Below, piece by piece: positions 8,908 through 15,824 of a stretch of 44,220 nt of DNA. The notes under the pieces are model-generated. The model made no database searches and was not told where the DNA came from. It saw only the letters and a list, made by a program, of their open reading frames with translations. The stretch is from positions 1 through 44,220 of IMG/VR virus record IMGVR_UViG_3300010430_000123; one strand, given 5' to 3'. A program made the position numbers and the translations under genes. The first letter of the stretch is position 1. Each line of letters opens with the position of its first letter. The stretch is from a virus.

Positions 8908-9201
8908 TTACTCGGTTTGTTCCAGTGCCTGCCGGATGCGCTCAGCACCCCACCGGCCATCAGGAGTGGAGCCCGTAACGTCCTTGTAGCGGGCTCGCAA
9001 CGCTTCCAACTCATCATCTTGCTCGCCCTCATCCTTGGGGGTCGCAACGTGGAATACTCGCTCAGACACGGAGCCCTCCACATGGCCAAACCGCTGCCAA
9101 TGGCTCGGCGGATCGGCGCTCAGAATCAAATCACTGCCGGGCATTACCATCACCCGGTCAATCTTCAGGCCGAGGCCTGTCACGGTGAATCGCTTTGCCA
9201 T
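8908..9201 (-). CDS. Small head-region protein with C-terminal LEM/SAP-like helix
   Basis: A 97-aa protein starting MAKRFTVTGLGLKIDRVMVM with GGAG 7 nt upstream and only 1 bp after the preceding gene. The N-terminal half is a beta segment. The C-terminal half (ELEALRARYKDVTG, then DGRWGAERIRQAL) looks like a small helix-extended-helix motif often seen at the ends of phage head genes. Function unknown; a head-completion or assembly role is inferred from position. Confidence 0.6.
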   Translation of the reverse strand: MAKRFTVTGLGLKIDRVMVMPGSDLILSADPPSHWQRFGHVEGSVSERVFHVATPKDEGEQDDELEALRARYKDVTGSTPDGRWGAERIRQALEQTE

Positions 9202-9202
9202 G

Positions 9203-9502
9203 TCAAAACTCCAACAGTTGGGCGTCGAGGTCTTTGCCGTTCGTGATCGTGACTTTCGGGGACAGCTTGCCCTCGATGGTCTTGAGCCGAACACAGATAG
9301 CGGAGCCGGGCTGTATCACGCCCACCGGGTACGATTCCTTGCCCTCAATCACCGGGTCAATGGATTCGCTGGACGGATTGGACAGGATCAGCAGCGGGGA
9401 CCGGTGCGGCTTGTAGTCGAACGCATCGCCGCCTTCCAGAATGATGGGCTCAGCCTCGACGATGCCGCGCTGTCGCATGTTTACGGGTTTGATCTTCGCC
9501 AT
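9203..9502 (-). CDS. Hypothetical structural protein after the major capsid
   Basis: A 99-aa protein beginning MAKIKPVNMRQRGIVEAEPI with PVGVIQPGSAICVRLKT in the middle, predicted all-beta. It is the first gene after the terminator that follows the capsid gene. Probably a minor head or decoration protein; no family recognised with confidence. Confidence 0.55.
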   Translation of the reverse strand: MAKIKPVNMRQRGIVEAEPIILEGGDAFDYKPHRSPLLILSNPSSESIDPVIEGKESYPVGVIQPGSAICVRLKTIEGKLSPKVTITNGKDLDAQLLEF

Positions 9503-9516
9503 TCGTACCTCCTGAC

Positions 9517-9540
9517 AAAAGAGGGGCCCGAAAGCCCCTC
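9517..9540 (-). terminator. Rho-independent terminator after the major capsid gene
   Basis: On the minus strand a 7-bp stem GAGGGGC/GCCCCTC with a 6-nt loop is followed by TTTT. It lies 26 bp downstream of the capsid stop codon, a common place for a partial terminator that raises capsid expression over the genes behind it. Confidence 0.8.
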
Positions 9541-9566
9541 CCTGTGCATCACTTCACTGGTTCGAG

Positions 9567-10631
9567 CTAGCTGATGTCTCGGGCGTACAGGACACCAGAC
9601 CGGCCAGCGTAGTCAGCCTTAATCTCAAGGCCCACGTTGGTCCATACCAGGAAGTTGTAGTTGTCGAACGGGTTACGGCGATCCAGGGGAACCGTGGTTA
9701 CCGCCATGCCCACCAGGGGGCGGATGAACTGGCTGTCCAGAACCACGCCAACCACTTCGTTGCCGGACAGGCTTTCGTCTTCCTTGATGTCCGCAACGCC
9801 CACCAGCTTGAGCAGGGATTCGCGGATGGTGCCGAAGCCTACGTCATTGGTGGAGTAGAAGTTCTGGAAGTTGCTCATAATCTCGCCGGAGACATAGAAC
9901 GTCACGGGCTGCTTGACGTTGTTGTCGTTCAGGCGGACTTGATCCAGCATGGCGATCCAGCCGGCGCGAATGGCGCTGGCATCGGTGCTGGTGGCAAAGT
10001 TGATGTTCAGGCCGCCCGCATCCAGGTCCACGTCGATGGTCTTGGTGGAGTTCTTGATGCCGTAGGCACTGGTGCCTTTGAACGACACGTCGGAGCCGTT
10101 GTAGATGTGATCGGCCATCTTGTCACGGATAGCACGCACGGCGTTGGCGTTGTCGTCGATCAGGCCATCAAACGCCTCGGACCGCTGACCCTCCATTTCC
10201 ATCCACTCGCGACCGTATGCGGTCTGGTGGATGACCTTGATAGAGGAATCGTAGTCGTAAGCGGCCTTGTCCAGTTCCGCCGGGGTCTGGCCACTGACGG
10301 AGCTGGTCACGATGCCGGAGTCGGAAGCCCGACGGTAGACGTGCTCAACCTTGCCCACCGGCAGCGACTTGGCCAGCGGCAGCAGGTCGTTGAGCAGGGT
10401 CAGGTTCTCGGCCCGCATTATCTGCTTGGTCTGAGAGTCAAACTCCCGGTACACGTCACGCGGGATGACGGCAGCAGCATTGCCCGTGAAGCCGGTCAGG
10501 GCCTGATTCTGCATAACCAGCGGCTCAGACTGCTTATTCATCTGGTTACGCATGTGGGTCACATGCTGGTATTGGGCCTTGTGGTTCGCACCGCCAATGC
10601 CCTTCTCAAAGTCTTTGCTGAAATACAGCAT
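9567..10631 (-). CDS. Major capsid protein (HK97 fold)
   Basis: A 354-aa major capsid protein following protease/scaffold and decoration genes. The N-terminal helix-rich arm runs to about residue 40 (MRNQMNKQSEPLVMQNQALT). The body contains the E-loop-like and P-domain segments, for example KMADHIYNGSDVSFKG and NDVGFGTIRESLLKLVGV, and the C-terminal strand NYNFLVWTNVGLEIKADY. No separate delta domain is obvious, consistent with a separate scaffold supplied by the protease gene. Strong ribosome site AAGGAGA. A terminator follows. Confidence 0.85.
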   Translation of the reverse strand: MLYFSKDFEKGIGGANHKAQYQHVTHMRNQMNKQSEPLVMQNQALTGFTGNAAAVIPRDVYREFDSQTKQIMRAENLTLLNDLLPLAKSLPVGKVEHVYRRASDSGIVTSSVSGQTPAELDKAAYDYDSSIKVIHQTAYGREWMEMEGQRSEAFDGLIDDNANAVRAIRDKMADHIYNGSDVSFKGTSAYGIKNSTKTIDVDLDAGGLNINFATSTDASAIRAGWIAMLDQVRLNDNNVKQPVTFYVSGEIMSNFQNFYSTNDVGFGTIRESLLKLVGVADIKEDESLSGNEVVGVVLDSQFIRPLVGMAVTTVPLDRRNPFDNYNFLVWTNVGLEIKADYAGRSGVLYARDIS

Positions 10632-10646
10632 TATGGTATCTCCTTG

Positions 10647-11117
10647 TTACGCGGCAGCGTCGGCGTTGTAGCCAGCGGTGGCTACGCGAGCACGGACGCG
10701 GGCAGTGGAACCGGAGGGGCTTGCGGCCTCTTCGGAATAGAACAGGACTTCCTCGGTGCCGTCAGTGGCGGCGACCTTGACAGTGCCGTCACCGTTGCTG
10801 GTCAGCGGGGAGTCGACAACGACAGTCTCACCGTCAGCAACGATGATGTTGTAGGTTTCGCCCACTCGCGGCCAGAAAGCACCGGCAGTATCACCAGCAG
10901 CCCAGGCATCAGTAACGCCGCCCTGCTCGATGATGTTGAGGTCGATGACGCGGTAAGCGCCGCCCTGGCCCTCGACGTTATGGGCAATCCACTCGCCGGA
11001 GCTTTTCAGCACCAGGGTGCCGGGCAGCGGGGTTTGGCCAGAAGCCAGCACCGCCTCTTGATAGGTCGGCTTCACAACGTCAGCCGGACCGGAAAAAACA
11101 ACGTTCGCGGTAGTCAT
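10647..11117 (-). CDS. Head decoration-like protein
   Basis: A 156-aa protein between protease/scaffold and capsid, the slot of decoration proteins (lambda gpD-like) in many siphophages. It is Gly/Ala/Val-rich with a beta pattern (GTLVLKSSGEWIAHN, then YNIIVADGETVVVDSPL) and ends RVRARVATAGYNADAAA. Ribosome site GGAG 9 nt before the ATG. Decoration role inferred. Confidence 0.6.
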   Translation of the reverse strand: MTTANVVFSGPADVVKPTYQEAVLASGQTPLPGTLVLKSSGEWIAHNVEGQGGAYRVIDLNIIEQGGVTDAWAAGDTAGAFWPRVGETYNIIVADGETVVVDSPLTSNGDGTVKVAATDGTEEVLFYSEEAASPSGSTARVRARVATAGYNADAAA

Positions 11118-11123
11118 ATCGAA

Positions 11124-12281
11124 TTACTCCGGCAGCTCGTCGGAAAGTTCATCTTCGTTCGCGCCGCCTTGATTGTGCGCGCCGAAGATATTGTGGGCGG
11201 AACCCGGCTTAGCCTTGGCCGCCAGCTTGTTCAGGGCGGACAGGGGAACCTCTTTGGCTTCCTCTTCGTCCAGCAGGCCAGCCTCAACCACAGCATTCAC
11301 CAGGGCTTCGCGCTGGGCGTCTTCCCGCTTCTGTGCGTTGGCTTCCAGGGTTTCCAGTTTCTCGCTCAGCGGCTTAACTGCCTCACCGACAGCCTCGCTC
11401 ACTGTGTCTTTGAGTCCCTCGGCGTTGGCGGACAGTTGATCCACCTTGTCTTGCAGCGCCTTGAGCTGCTCTTCAGTGATCGGCATTTGATTGCCCTCTT
11501 GATGATTTACAGAGAAGCCGTCGGCTTCGTTCTCGTCTCCCTCGCGGGAACCACCCATGAGGCCGCGAACGGCACCCATGATGCGATCTTTGATGCTATC
11601 CATGGCGCGGGCCGTGTCCATATCGACAATGGCGCGAGCAAGCCCCATGGCAGCGAATTCAACGTCGTGCTCGGCGCATTCCTCAAGGGAGAAGTTCAGC
11701 ACCGGCAGGGGGTTTTCGGGGTCTTGGGCGTTGACCATCATGCCTACGCCCTGTTCGGGGGTGGCAGCACCGATATCGCCCAGCAGAATGGCGTCGTGGT
11801 CAAACACCATATTGCGGGCAATCCAGCCATACCCGTCGCCCTCAGCCTCCTCCTGCTCAAGCACCAGCCCGGTGGAGGTGTGGATCGGCTCACCCTTGTT
11901 GATGGCCTCCATCAGTGCCCGGCCCTTCTCGGTGCGCTCGGCCACTTCCACGTCAATGGCCTTGTCCAAGTAGACACGGCCACCCTCGCGGCGGACGTTC
12001 TCGTTGTAGGCGCCAACCCAGTATTCGTTAATGGCTACCGGGTCACTGGCGGAGATATAGGAGCCATCACCGTTCTGAGGGTGGCCCAGCGGGGCCGGGG
12101 TGCGCTCCAGAGTCATGTAGGAGCGCTCGATTTCCTCGGCAGGGTACAGCCCGCCATTCATAATAATGCCATCCGGGAGCGTGGCAGAGGGGACAATCAG
12201 GTAGTCCCGCCCGTTCCGCTTCTCCCGGCGGATGTCGGCATTCCGAACCTTGGTATGGACGTTCACGCGAACTTGCGGCAT
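11124..12281 (-). CDS. Prohead protease fused to scaffold (DUF2213-like)
   Basis: A 385-aa maturation protease with a scaffold tail. Start chosen at ATG 12281, which has GGGGAG 5 nt upstream; upstream in-frame sequence looks non-genic and holds a promoter. Residues 1-190 form the protease domain: His67 (LGHP), Ser136 (HTSTGL) and His162 (DHDA) fit the Ser-His-His triad of assemblin-type S21 proteases. Residues about 270-345 are a charged coiled coil (QLKALQDKVDQLSANAEGL) typical of scaffolds, and the last 40 residues are flexible and acidic. Its own promoter and an upstream terminator separate it from the accessory cassette. Confidence 0.82.
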   Translation of the reverse strand: MPQVRVNVHTKVRNADIRREKRNGRDYLIVPSATLPDGIIMNGGLYPAEEIERSYMTLERTPAPLGHPQNGDGSYISASDPVAINEYWVGAYNENVRREGGRVYLDKAIDVEVAERTEKGRALMEAINKGEPIHTSTGLVLEQEEAEGDGYGWIARNMVFDHDAILLGDIGAATPEQGVGMMVNAQDPENPLPVLNFSLEECAEHDVEFAAMGLARAIVDMDTARAMDSIKDRIMGAVRGLMGGSREGDENEADGFSVNHQEGNQMPITEEQLKALQDKVDQLSANAEGLKDTVSEAVGEAVKPLSEKLETLEANAQKREDAQREALVNAVVEAGLLDEEEAKEVPLSALNKLAAKAKPGSAHNIFGAHNQGGANEDELSDELPE

Positions 12282-12339
12282 TGGCACTCCCCGCGATTCG
12301 TGGACAGGCCCATATAACAGACCCGCGACTATAGCAAGG

Positions 12340-12369
12340 ATTATACATGCCTTTTGGTTATAAGGGCAA
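12340..12369 (-). promoter_or_regulatory. Sigma70-type promoter for the head operon
   Basis: Minus strand TTGCCC (12369-12364), 18-bp spacer, consensus TATAAT (12345-12340), about 60 bp upstream of the protease/scaffold start and immediately after a terminator. The perfect -10 and position make it the best promoter in the structural region. Confidence 0.65.
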
Positions 12370-12375
12370 CAGGGC

Positions 12376-12400
12376 AAAAAAAGACCCGCCGGAGCGAGTC
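12376..12400 (-). terminator. Rho-independent terminator of the accessory cassette
   Basis: Minus strand stem GACTCGC/GCGGGTC (7 bp including one G-T pair) around a TCCG loop, followed by seven T. It lies 23 bp after the last accessory gene and isolates that cassette from the head operon. Confidence 0.85.
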
Positions 12401-12422
12401 AAGAGCGCAGGGTTGTTTGGTT

Positions 12423-12719
12423 TCAGCGGTGGTCACCCCATCCGTAACCCGTGATCCACTCAAGGGCGGGTGGCGCCACAGTGCGATCCGGCTCCGGCGA
12501 GGACATTACAGCGTGCTGATAAGCAAGCTCATACTGAATGGCGATCTGTGACGAAGCCAGCAAACCATCCAGGATGGCCTGATTGAGGTCTTTCCCGGCG
12601 CGGAGGCGGTGAACGGCATCACGCAACGCTGATTCCACGGTTACAAACTCAATCGCCGAATGTGGGTGCGATTCTTTTGAGGGCTCCCAGTCACAGAAAT
12701 CTTGGGCTGCCTTTGCCAC
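12423..12719 (-). CDS. Hypothetical protein; likely displaced C-terminal half of the neighbouring Ea22-like gene
   Basis: A 98-aa frame opening at GTG 12719 without a convincing ribosome site. The same frame stays open upstream into the end of the Ea22-like gene, where it reads DEREIAALRDVAKAAQ. That phrase occurs as DEREIAALRE in the Ea22-like protein at 33988-34887, encoded by an identical 32-bp stretch. This suggests the two minus-strand frames were one gene, now split by a -1 shift near a run of five C (12756-12768 region). The rest (VTVESALRDAVHRLRAGKDL) is helical and unrecognised. Confidence 0.45.
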   Translation of the reverse strand: MAKAAQDFCDWEPSKESHPHSAIEFVTVESALRDAVHRLRAGKDLNQAILDGLLASSQIAIQYELAYQHAVMSSPEPDRTVAPPALEWITGYGWGDHR

Positions 12720-12733
12720 ATCCCGCAGTGCCG

Positions 12734-13561
12734 CTATCTCCCGCTCATCCGGGCGGGGGCGGACAGGGCGTCCATGAGGGCCCGCACTTCGTCTCCGGCG
12801 TGGAACACAGCCAGTCCAATATCGTCAGTGGGCAGTCGCTCCAGCAGTGCAGCCGCAGCGGATCGCAGCCCATCAGGATCGCTTACAGGTTGTTGGTCGG
12901 GGTCGGCATTGGCCATTGCCTCCAGGGCATTCTCCCAGGGGCAGTTAGCGCTGCTGTGCTCGCCTATTTCGACACCCATATGCTCGGCAATTGCATCGGC
13001 CAGCTTGTCGGCGATGTCGTGGTATTCGTCGCGCTCTTCGATGACCTGGGTCATTTCCCGGTCATGCTGATCCAAGGTTACCGTTTCCGGCTCCTCGGCG
13101 GGCGCGGTGGGGGTGGCGGCGAGCATGGCAGCGCGGCAATCGTTCCAGCCCTCGGTGTACTTGAGGTCGTCCCGGCCCGCTGCCTGATTCCACTCCCGCT
13201 GCTCCGGCACCGCCACCTGGGGCGCAGCAACCGTCAAGGATTCCTTGTCAGTTGGGGCAGTCATAATATCTACGAGGGCACGCACATGATCCCCCGTGAA
13301 GTAGTCCGACACAGGGGCTTGTGCGGCCCCATCCCCCGCCATGGCGGCATCAATAGCCTGATCCGCCTTGGCCTTTTCGTTGTCATAGCCGCACAGATAC
13401 TCTTCCTCCATGAAGTAGCTGTTGCCGTCGCACAGCCAGCGGTAACGCTCGGCATCTGCGCGCAATTCCGCCACTTCAGCCCGCAGCCGCTCCACCTCTG
13501 CCGCTGCTTGGGGGCACAGGGTCTTGGTCAGTTCGTGGTCGTAGGTCCAGTCTGTTGTCAT
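12734..13561 (-). CDS. Ea22-like mosaic accessory protein
   Basis: A 275-aa protein starting at ATG 13561 behind CAGGAGGA. It has an N-terminal coiled coil leading into ERYRWLCDGNSYF, the signature of phage Ead/Ea22-type proteins. Further modules follow: APQVAVPEQREWNQAAGR, GWNDCRAAMLAATPTAPAEE, and a helical block EMTQVIEERDEYHDIADKLA. The APQVAVPE and LAATPTAPA modules recur in the plus-strand proteins at 31306 and 33988, with near-identical DNA. The family is accessory and of unknown biochemical role. Its 3' end seems frameshifted (see 12423-12719). Confidence 0.6.
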   Translation of the reverse strand: MTTDWTYDHELTKTLCPQAAAEVERLRAEVAELRADAERYRWLCDGNSYFMEEEYLCGYDNEKAKADQAIDAAMAGDGAAQAPVSDYFTGDHVRALVDIMTAPTDKESLTVAAPQVAVPEQREWNQAAGRDDLKYTEGWNDCRAAMLAATPTAPAEEPETVTLDQHDREMTQVIEERDEYHDIADKLADAIAEHMGVEIGEHSSANCPWENALEAMANADPDQQPVSDPDGLRSAAAALLERLPTDDIGLAVFHAGDEVRALMDALSAPARMSGR

Positions 13562-13584
13562 GTCATCCTCCTGATTGTTTCGCA

Positions 13585-13926
13585 TTATTTCAGTGGCCGC
13601 ATATCGTCAACGGCATCGGGAATCCAGATGTCGTACAGCCAGCCGTTATTGTAAAACTGCCAAATTGCCACCTGCTCGTTATACTCGGTAACCTTCATCT
13701 GCCACGCGGCACTCGTAATGTCCCGCTCCATGCTGCGATGCAGGCTCTCTCTGGCCTCCATTTTTGCCATCTTCGCATTGATGTTTAGGTGGCTCAGAGG
13801 AATCACCAGAATTGCCAACACCAACACCGGGAACGATATAAGCCCGATCATGCACAGACCGCTATCGAACATAACCGCCACCGCAGCCAGGGCCGTGATT
13901 ATCAACAAGATTGCCAAAATAGCCAT
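13585..13926 (-). CDS. Small membrane protein of the accessory cassette
   Basis: A 113-aa protein with two hydrophobic segments at residues 1-20 (MAILAILLIITALAAVAVMF) and about 25-44, then a soluble charged C-terminus (KMAKMEARESLHRSMERD). Strong TAGGAGGA ribosome site. It begins the three-gene cassette lying between the MuF gene and the head protease, bounded by a terminator. A moron-type function at the membrane is possible; no family recognised. Confidence 0.6.
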   Translation of the reverse strand: MAILAILLIITALAAVAVMFDSGLCMIGLISFPVLVLAILVIPLSHLNINAKMAKMEARESLHRSMERDITSAAWQMKVTEYNEQVAIWQFYNNGWLYDIWIPDAVDDMRPLK

Positions 13927-13997
13927 ATTTCCTCCTATGTGTTTCCACCAACCCTACCAATCCCGGCGACGATTGTCTTATATCGTTTTGGAATAAC

Positions 13998-15824
13998 CTA
14001 CTTCTCTTGTCGAAGCTTTCGGCCTAAGCCTGGGCTGACGGGTTCGCCGTTCTCGTCCAGAAGGGTCTCGATCTGCGTGCAGCGGCAGTTGCTCGTTATT
14101 ACATCATCAGCTATCATGAGGCCACTTTTCTCTTGGAGATCGTACACATGGCCAACGTAGCCAAACCGCTCGACACTGACGACATGATCCAGCTCAGCAA
14201 GGCCGGAGCCACCCTCAAGGAAATCGCCGCCCAGGCCGGGATATCCAGTCGGACCGTTTACGAACGATTCAAGCGGGCCGGGTTCAGTCCTATACGCGAG
14301 AACGCCCCCGTGAACCGGTTTGATGTGCTGGCGCTTCACCGGCAGCATGAGGCTGGCAAGTCCATCTTGCAGCTTAGCAAGGAGTGTGGCGTTTCCCGAA
14401 TTAGCCTGACCCGATGGTTCAAGGGTCGAGGCCTGCCCATTCGCGGTCGCAGCGACGCCAACAGCCTGCGAATGGCCCGACTGACCCCGGAAGAAAGAAA
14501 GCAGCTTGCGGGCGCCGCCCACGAGGCGAGGCGCGGCATGTCCGACTCGGATGCCACCAGGGCGAAGCGGGCCCAAGGGCGTCGCGACAGGGTGGGGATG
14601 TTTGAGCGCGAGATCATCCAAGAGGTGCGCAGCCGAGGATTCCAGGTTGACGGGCAGCATCCTATCGGCCCGTACAATGTGGACGCCTTCATTCATTCCC
14701 CGGCCATCGCCGTGGAAGTCTACAGCACGCACCCCGGCATCCAGAGAATGGCCGCCCTCAGAAATCGCAGTAAACACATCCTCGACAGGGGAGTCTCGGT
14801 GTTCGTTATTCAATGCACCTACCCCAACCGCAAATTCTTGCTTGGCCCTATAGCAGACAAGCTGGTCGCCTTTGCGGATATCGCCAGCAGGAACCATGCC
14901 ACGACTGGTCAATACGGGGTGATTAGGGGTGACGGAAAGATTCCGCCCACCAGCAGTCACGATATTGATAGCGTCGCCCGCGTAATGGGCTTTTGAGCCC
15001 GCTATAAAGCGACCCCGCACCAAGGTACCGGGCAGGTAGCAGTTGATCGAATTCCCGTCCCGAGAGTAGAAATCCCGGACCTCCTGGGTGGAGTAGTAGT
15101 TGCCGTGCTTGGCGCGGTGGGATTGGCGGGTAGTCGGCAGCAGGGCGGACATCCACAGCATGGTAGTGCGAATGCCGAGGTTTTGCTGGGCATCGTCGGC
15201 CTCGTCCAGCCTGCCCCGCCGGAGCGCCGTGGTGACCTCTGTGCGGGCGATACGGTCAGCGCGGGACTTGGCCACACCAAAGCGGTCACGGATGTCCCTG
15301 GCGATGTCACGGGGGCTCTGGCCCAATTCCATGCCCCGGCGGAGCGTCTGCGCCAGATCGGTGGCTGTCTGGCCCTCAAAGCCGCGCATTTCCTCAAATA
15401 CCCGCGAGGCCACCAGGGCGACACGCCGCTGGTAGGGGGCACTGGATACGACCTGCACGATGTCTCGGGTGTAGTCGTCGGTCAGGTGTGACAGATTGGT
15501 GACAGCGTGCGCCGTGCCTTCCTCGTAGGCGGACCGGACCTGATCGGCGGTGTAATCGTCCGGACCCTGGCCCATGCGCTCCCGCAGTTCCCGGTTGATG
15601 CGCTCCATTTCGGACACGTCAACTTGGTATTCATATCGGGACAGGTTCACGTCGAAGGCGTTGACGGCTACCCGGTTGTACGGCAGGTTCTTGAGTTCTT
15701 CCAGCAGCCACCCCCGGACGGACGACAGGTGCTTGCCCATCTTGCCCCGGATGCGGCGGATGCGCTTAACACCACCCACCGGGTTATTGGGGTGGCGGGG
15801 GAGGATCGGCTGGTTACTCGGCAT
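13998..15824 (-). CDS. MuF-type minor head morphogenesis protein containing an intein
   Basis: A 608-codon gene after the portal, overlapping it by 11 bp. The N-extein (residues 1-261) has the head-morphogenesis helices and the MuF region (RADRIARTEVTTALRRGRLD, then LPTTRQSHRAKHG). The intein spans residues 262-579. The C-extein (580-608) starts CRCTQIETLLDENGEPV. Joining the exteins gives GNSINCRCTQ, restoring the conserved NCRC motif of MuF proteins, which supports splicing. The spliced product is 290 aa, normal for the family; it is thought to act inside the procapsid at the portal. The intein carries an antisense homing endonuclease gene. Confidence 0.88.
   Translation of the reverse strand: MPSNQPILPRHPNNPVGGVKRIRRIRGKMGKHLSSVRGWLLEELKNLPYNRVAVNAFDVNLSRYEYQVDVSEMERINRELRERMGQGPDDYTADQVRSAYEEGTAHAVTNLSHLTDDYTRDIVQVVSSAPYQRRVALVASRVFEEMRGFEGQTATDLAQTLRRGMELGQSPRDIARDIRDRFGVAKSRADRIARTEVTTALRRGRLDEADDAQQNLGIRTTMLWMSALLPTTRQSHRAKHGNYYSTQEVRDFYSRDGNSINCYLPGTLVRGRFIAGSKAHYAGDAINIVTAGGRNLSVTPNHPVLTSRGMVPAGDIRKGDQLVCYRAKQEFAVGVGALNNEHRDSPVEDVFTAISEGGHSLDAGVRAVDFHGDGRGMNEGVHIVRADRMLPVNLESSAAHLLDDLALKHPHPVATPLGPLRPGGIRVGHAAPRLVGGARKLLSFFRGQSGHSQAVGVAATANGQASTLEPSGQANSGNATLLAKLQDGLASLMLPVKRQHIKPVHGGVLAYRTEPGPLESFVNGPTGYPGLGGDFLEGGSGLAELDHVVSVERFGYVGHVYDLQEKSGLMIADDVITSNCRCTQIETLLDENGEPVSPGLGRKLRQEK
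14088..15041 (-). other. Intein in the MuF protein (318 aa)
   Basis: Block A starts at Cys1 (CYLPGTLVRGRF, codon 15041-15039). Block B is LSVTPNHPVLTSRGMVPAGD with the TxxH signature. Block F is GHVYDLQEKSGLMIADD. Block G is VITSN followed by Cys+1. The last intein residue is Asn; the usual penultimate His is replaced by Ser, as in some other inteins. There is no LAGLIDADG or HNH domain in frame between B and F; that middle stretch (PVEDVF, VDFHGDGR, VHIVRADR) resembles phage MuF inteins and is overlapped on the other strand by a homing endonuclease gene. Confidence 0.9.
14148..14996 (+). CDS. Antisense HTH + Vsr-like (EDxHD-type) homing endonuclease inside the intein
   Basis: A 282-aa protein on the strand opposite the intein, wholly inside it. 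ATG 14148 has GGAG 9 nt upstream; a TTG at 14133 is less likely. Residues 21-46 (ATLKEIAAQAGISSRTVYER) and about 72-97 (ILQLSKECGVSRISLTRWFK) are two helix-turn-helix motifs. Residues about 108-130 form a charged NUMOD-like helix. Residues 151-225 look like a Vsr/MTES_1575-type nuclease: GFQVDGQHPIGPYNVDAFI (Asp179), AIAVEVYSTHPG (Glu190, His195) and a downstream Arg-rich helix before GVSVFVIQ. Vsr-like homing endonucleases (I-Bth0305I type) are known from introns and split-intein loci. The motifs cannot be a by-product of the intein frame. Most probably it spreads the intein; expression needs a promoter against the structural operon. Confidence 0.85.
   Translation: MANVAKPLDTDDMIQLSKAGATLKEIAAQAGISSRTVYERFKRAGFSPIRENAPVNRFDVLALHRQHEAGKSILQLSKECGVSRISLTRWFKGRGLPIRGRSDANSLRMARLTPEERKQLAGAAHEARRGMSDSDATRAKRAQGRRDRVGMFEREIIQEVRSRGFQVDGQHPIGPYNVDAFIHSPAIAVEVYSTHPGIQRMAALRNRSKHILDRGVSVFVIQCTYPNRKFLLGPIADKLVAFADIASRNHATTGQYGVIRGDGKIPPTSSHDIDSVARVMGF

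Noticed and set aside
9939-12317. 792-codon plus-strand open frame opposite capsid, decoration and protease genes
   Set aside because: Crosses three real genes and their intergenic gaps; composition (His/Gly/Val-rich) is typical of antisense to a strongly biased codon set, with no motif. Unlike the antisense gene in the intein.
12662-13654. 330-codon plus-strand open frame opposite the Ea22-like gene
   Set aside because: No motif or ribosome site; antisense shadow.
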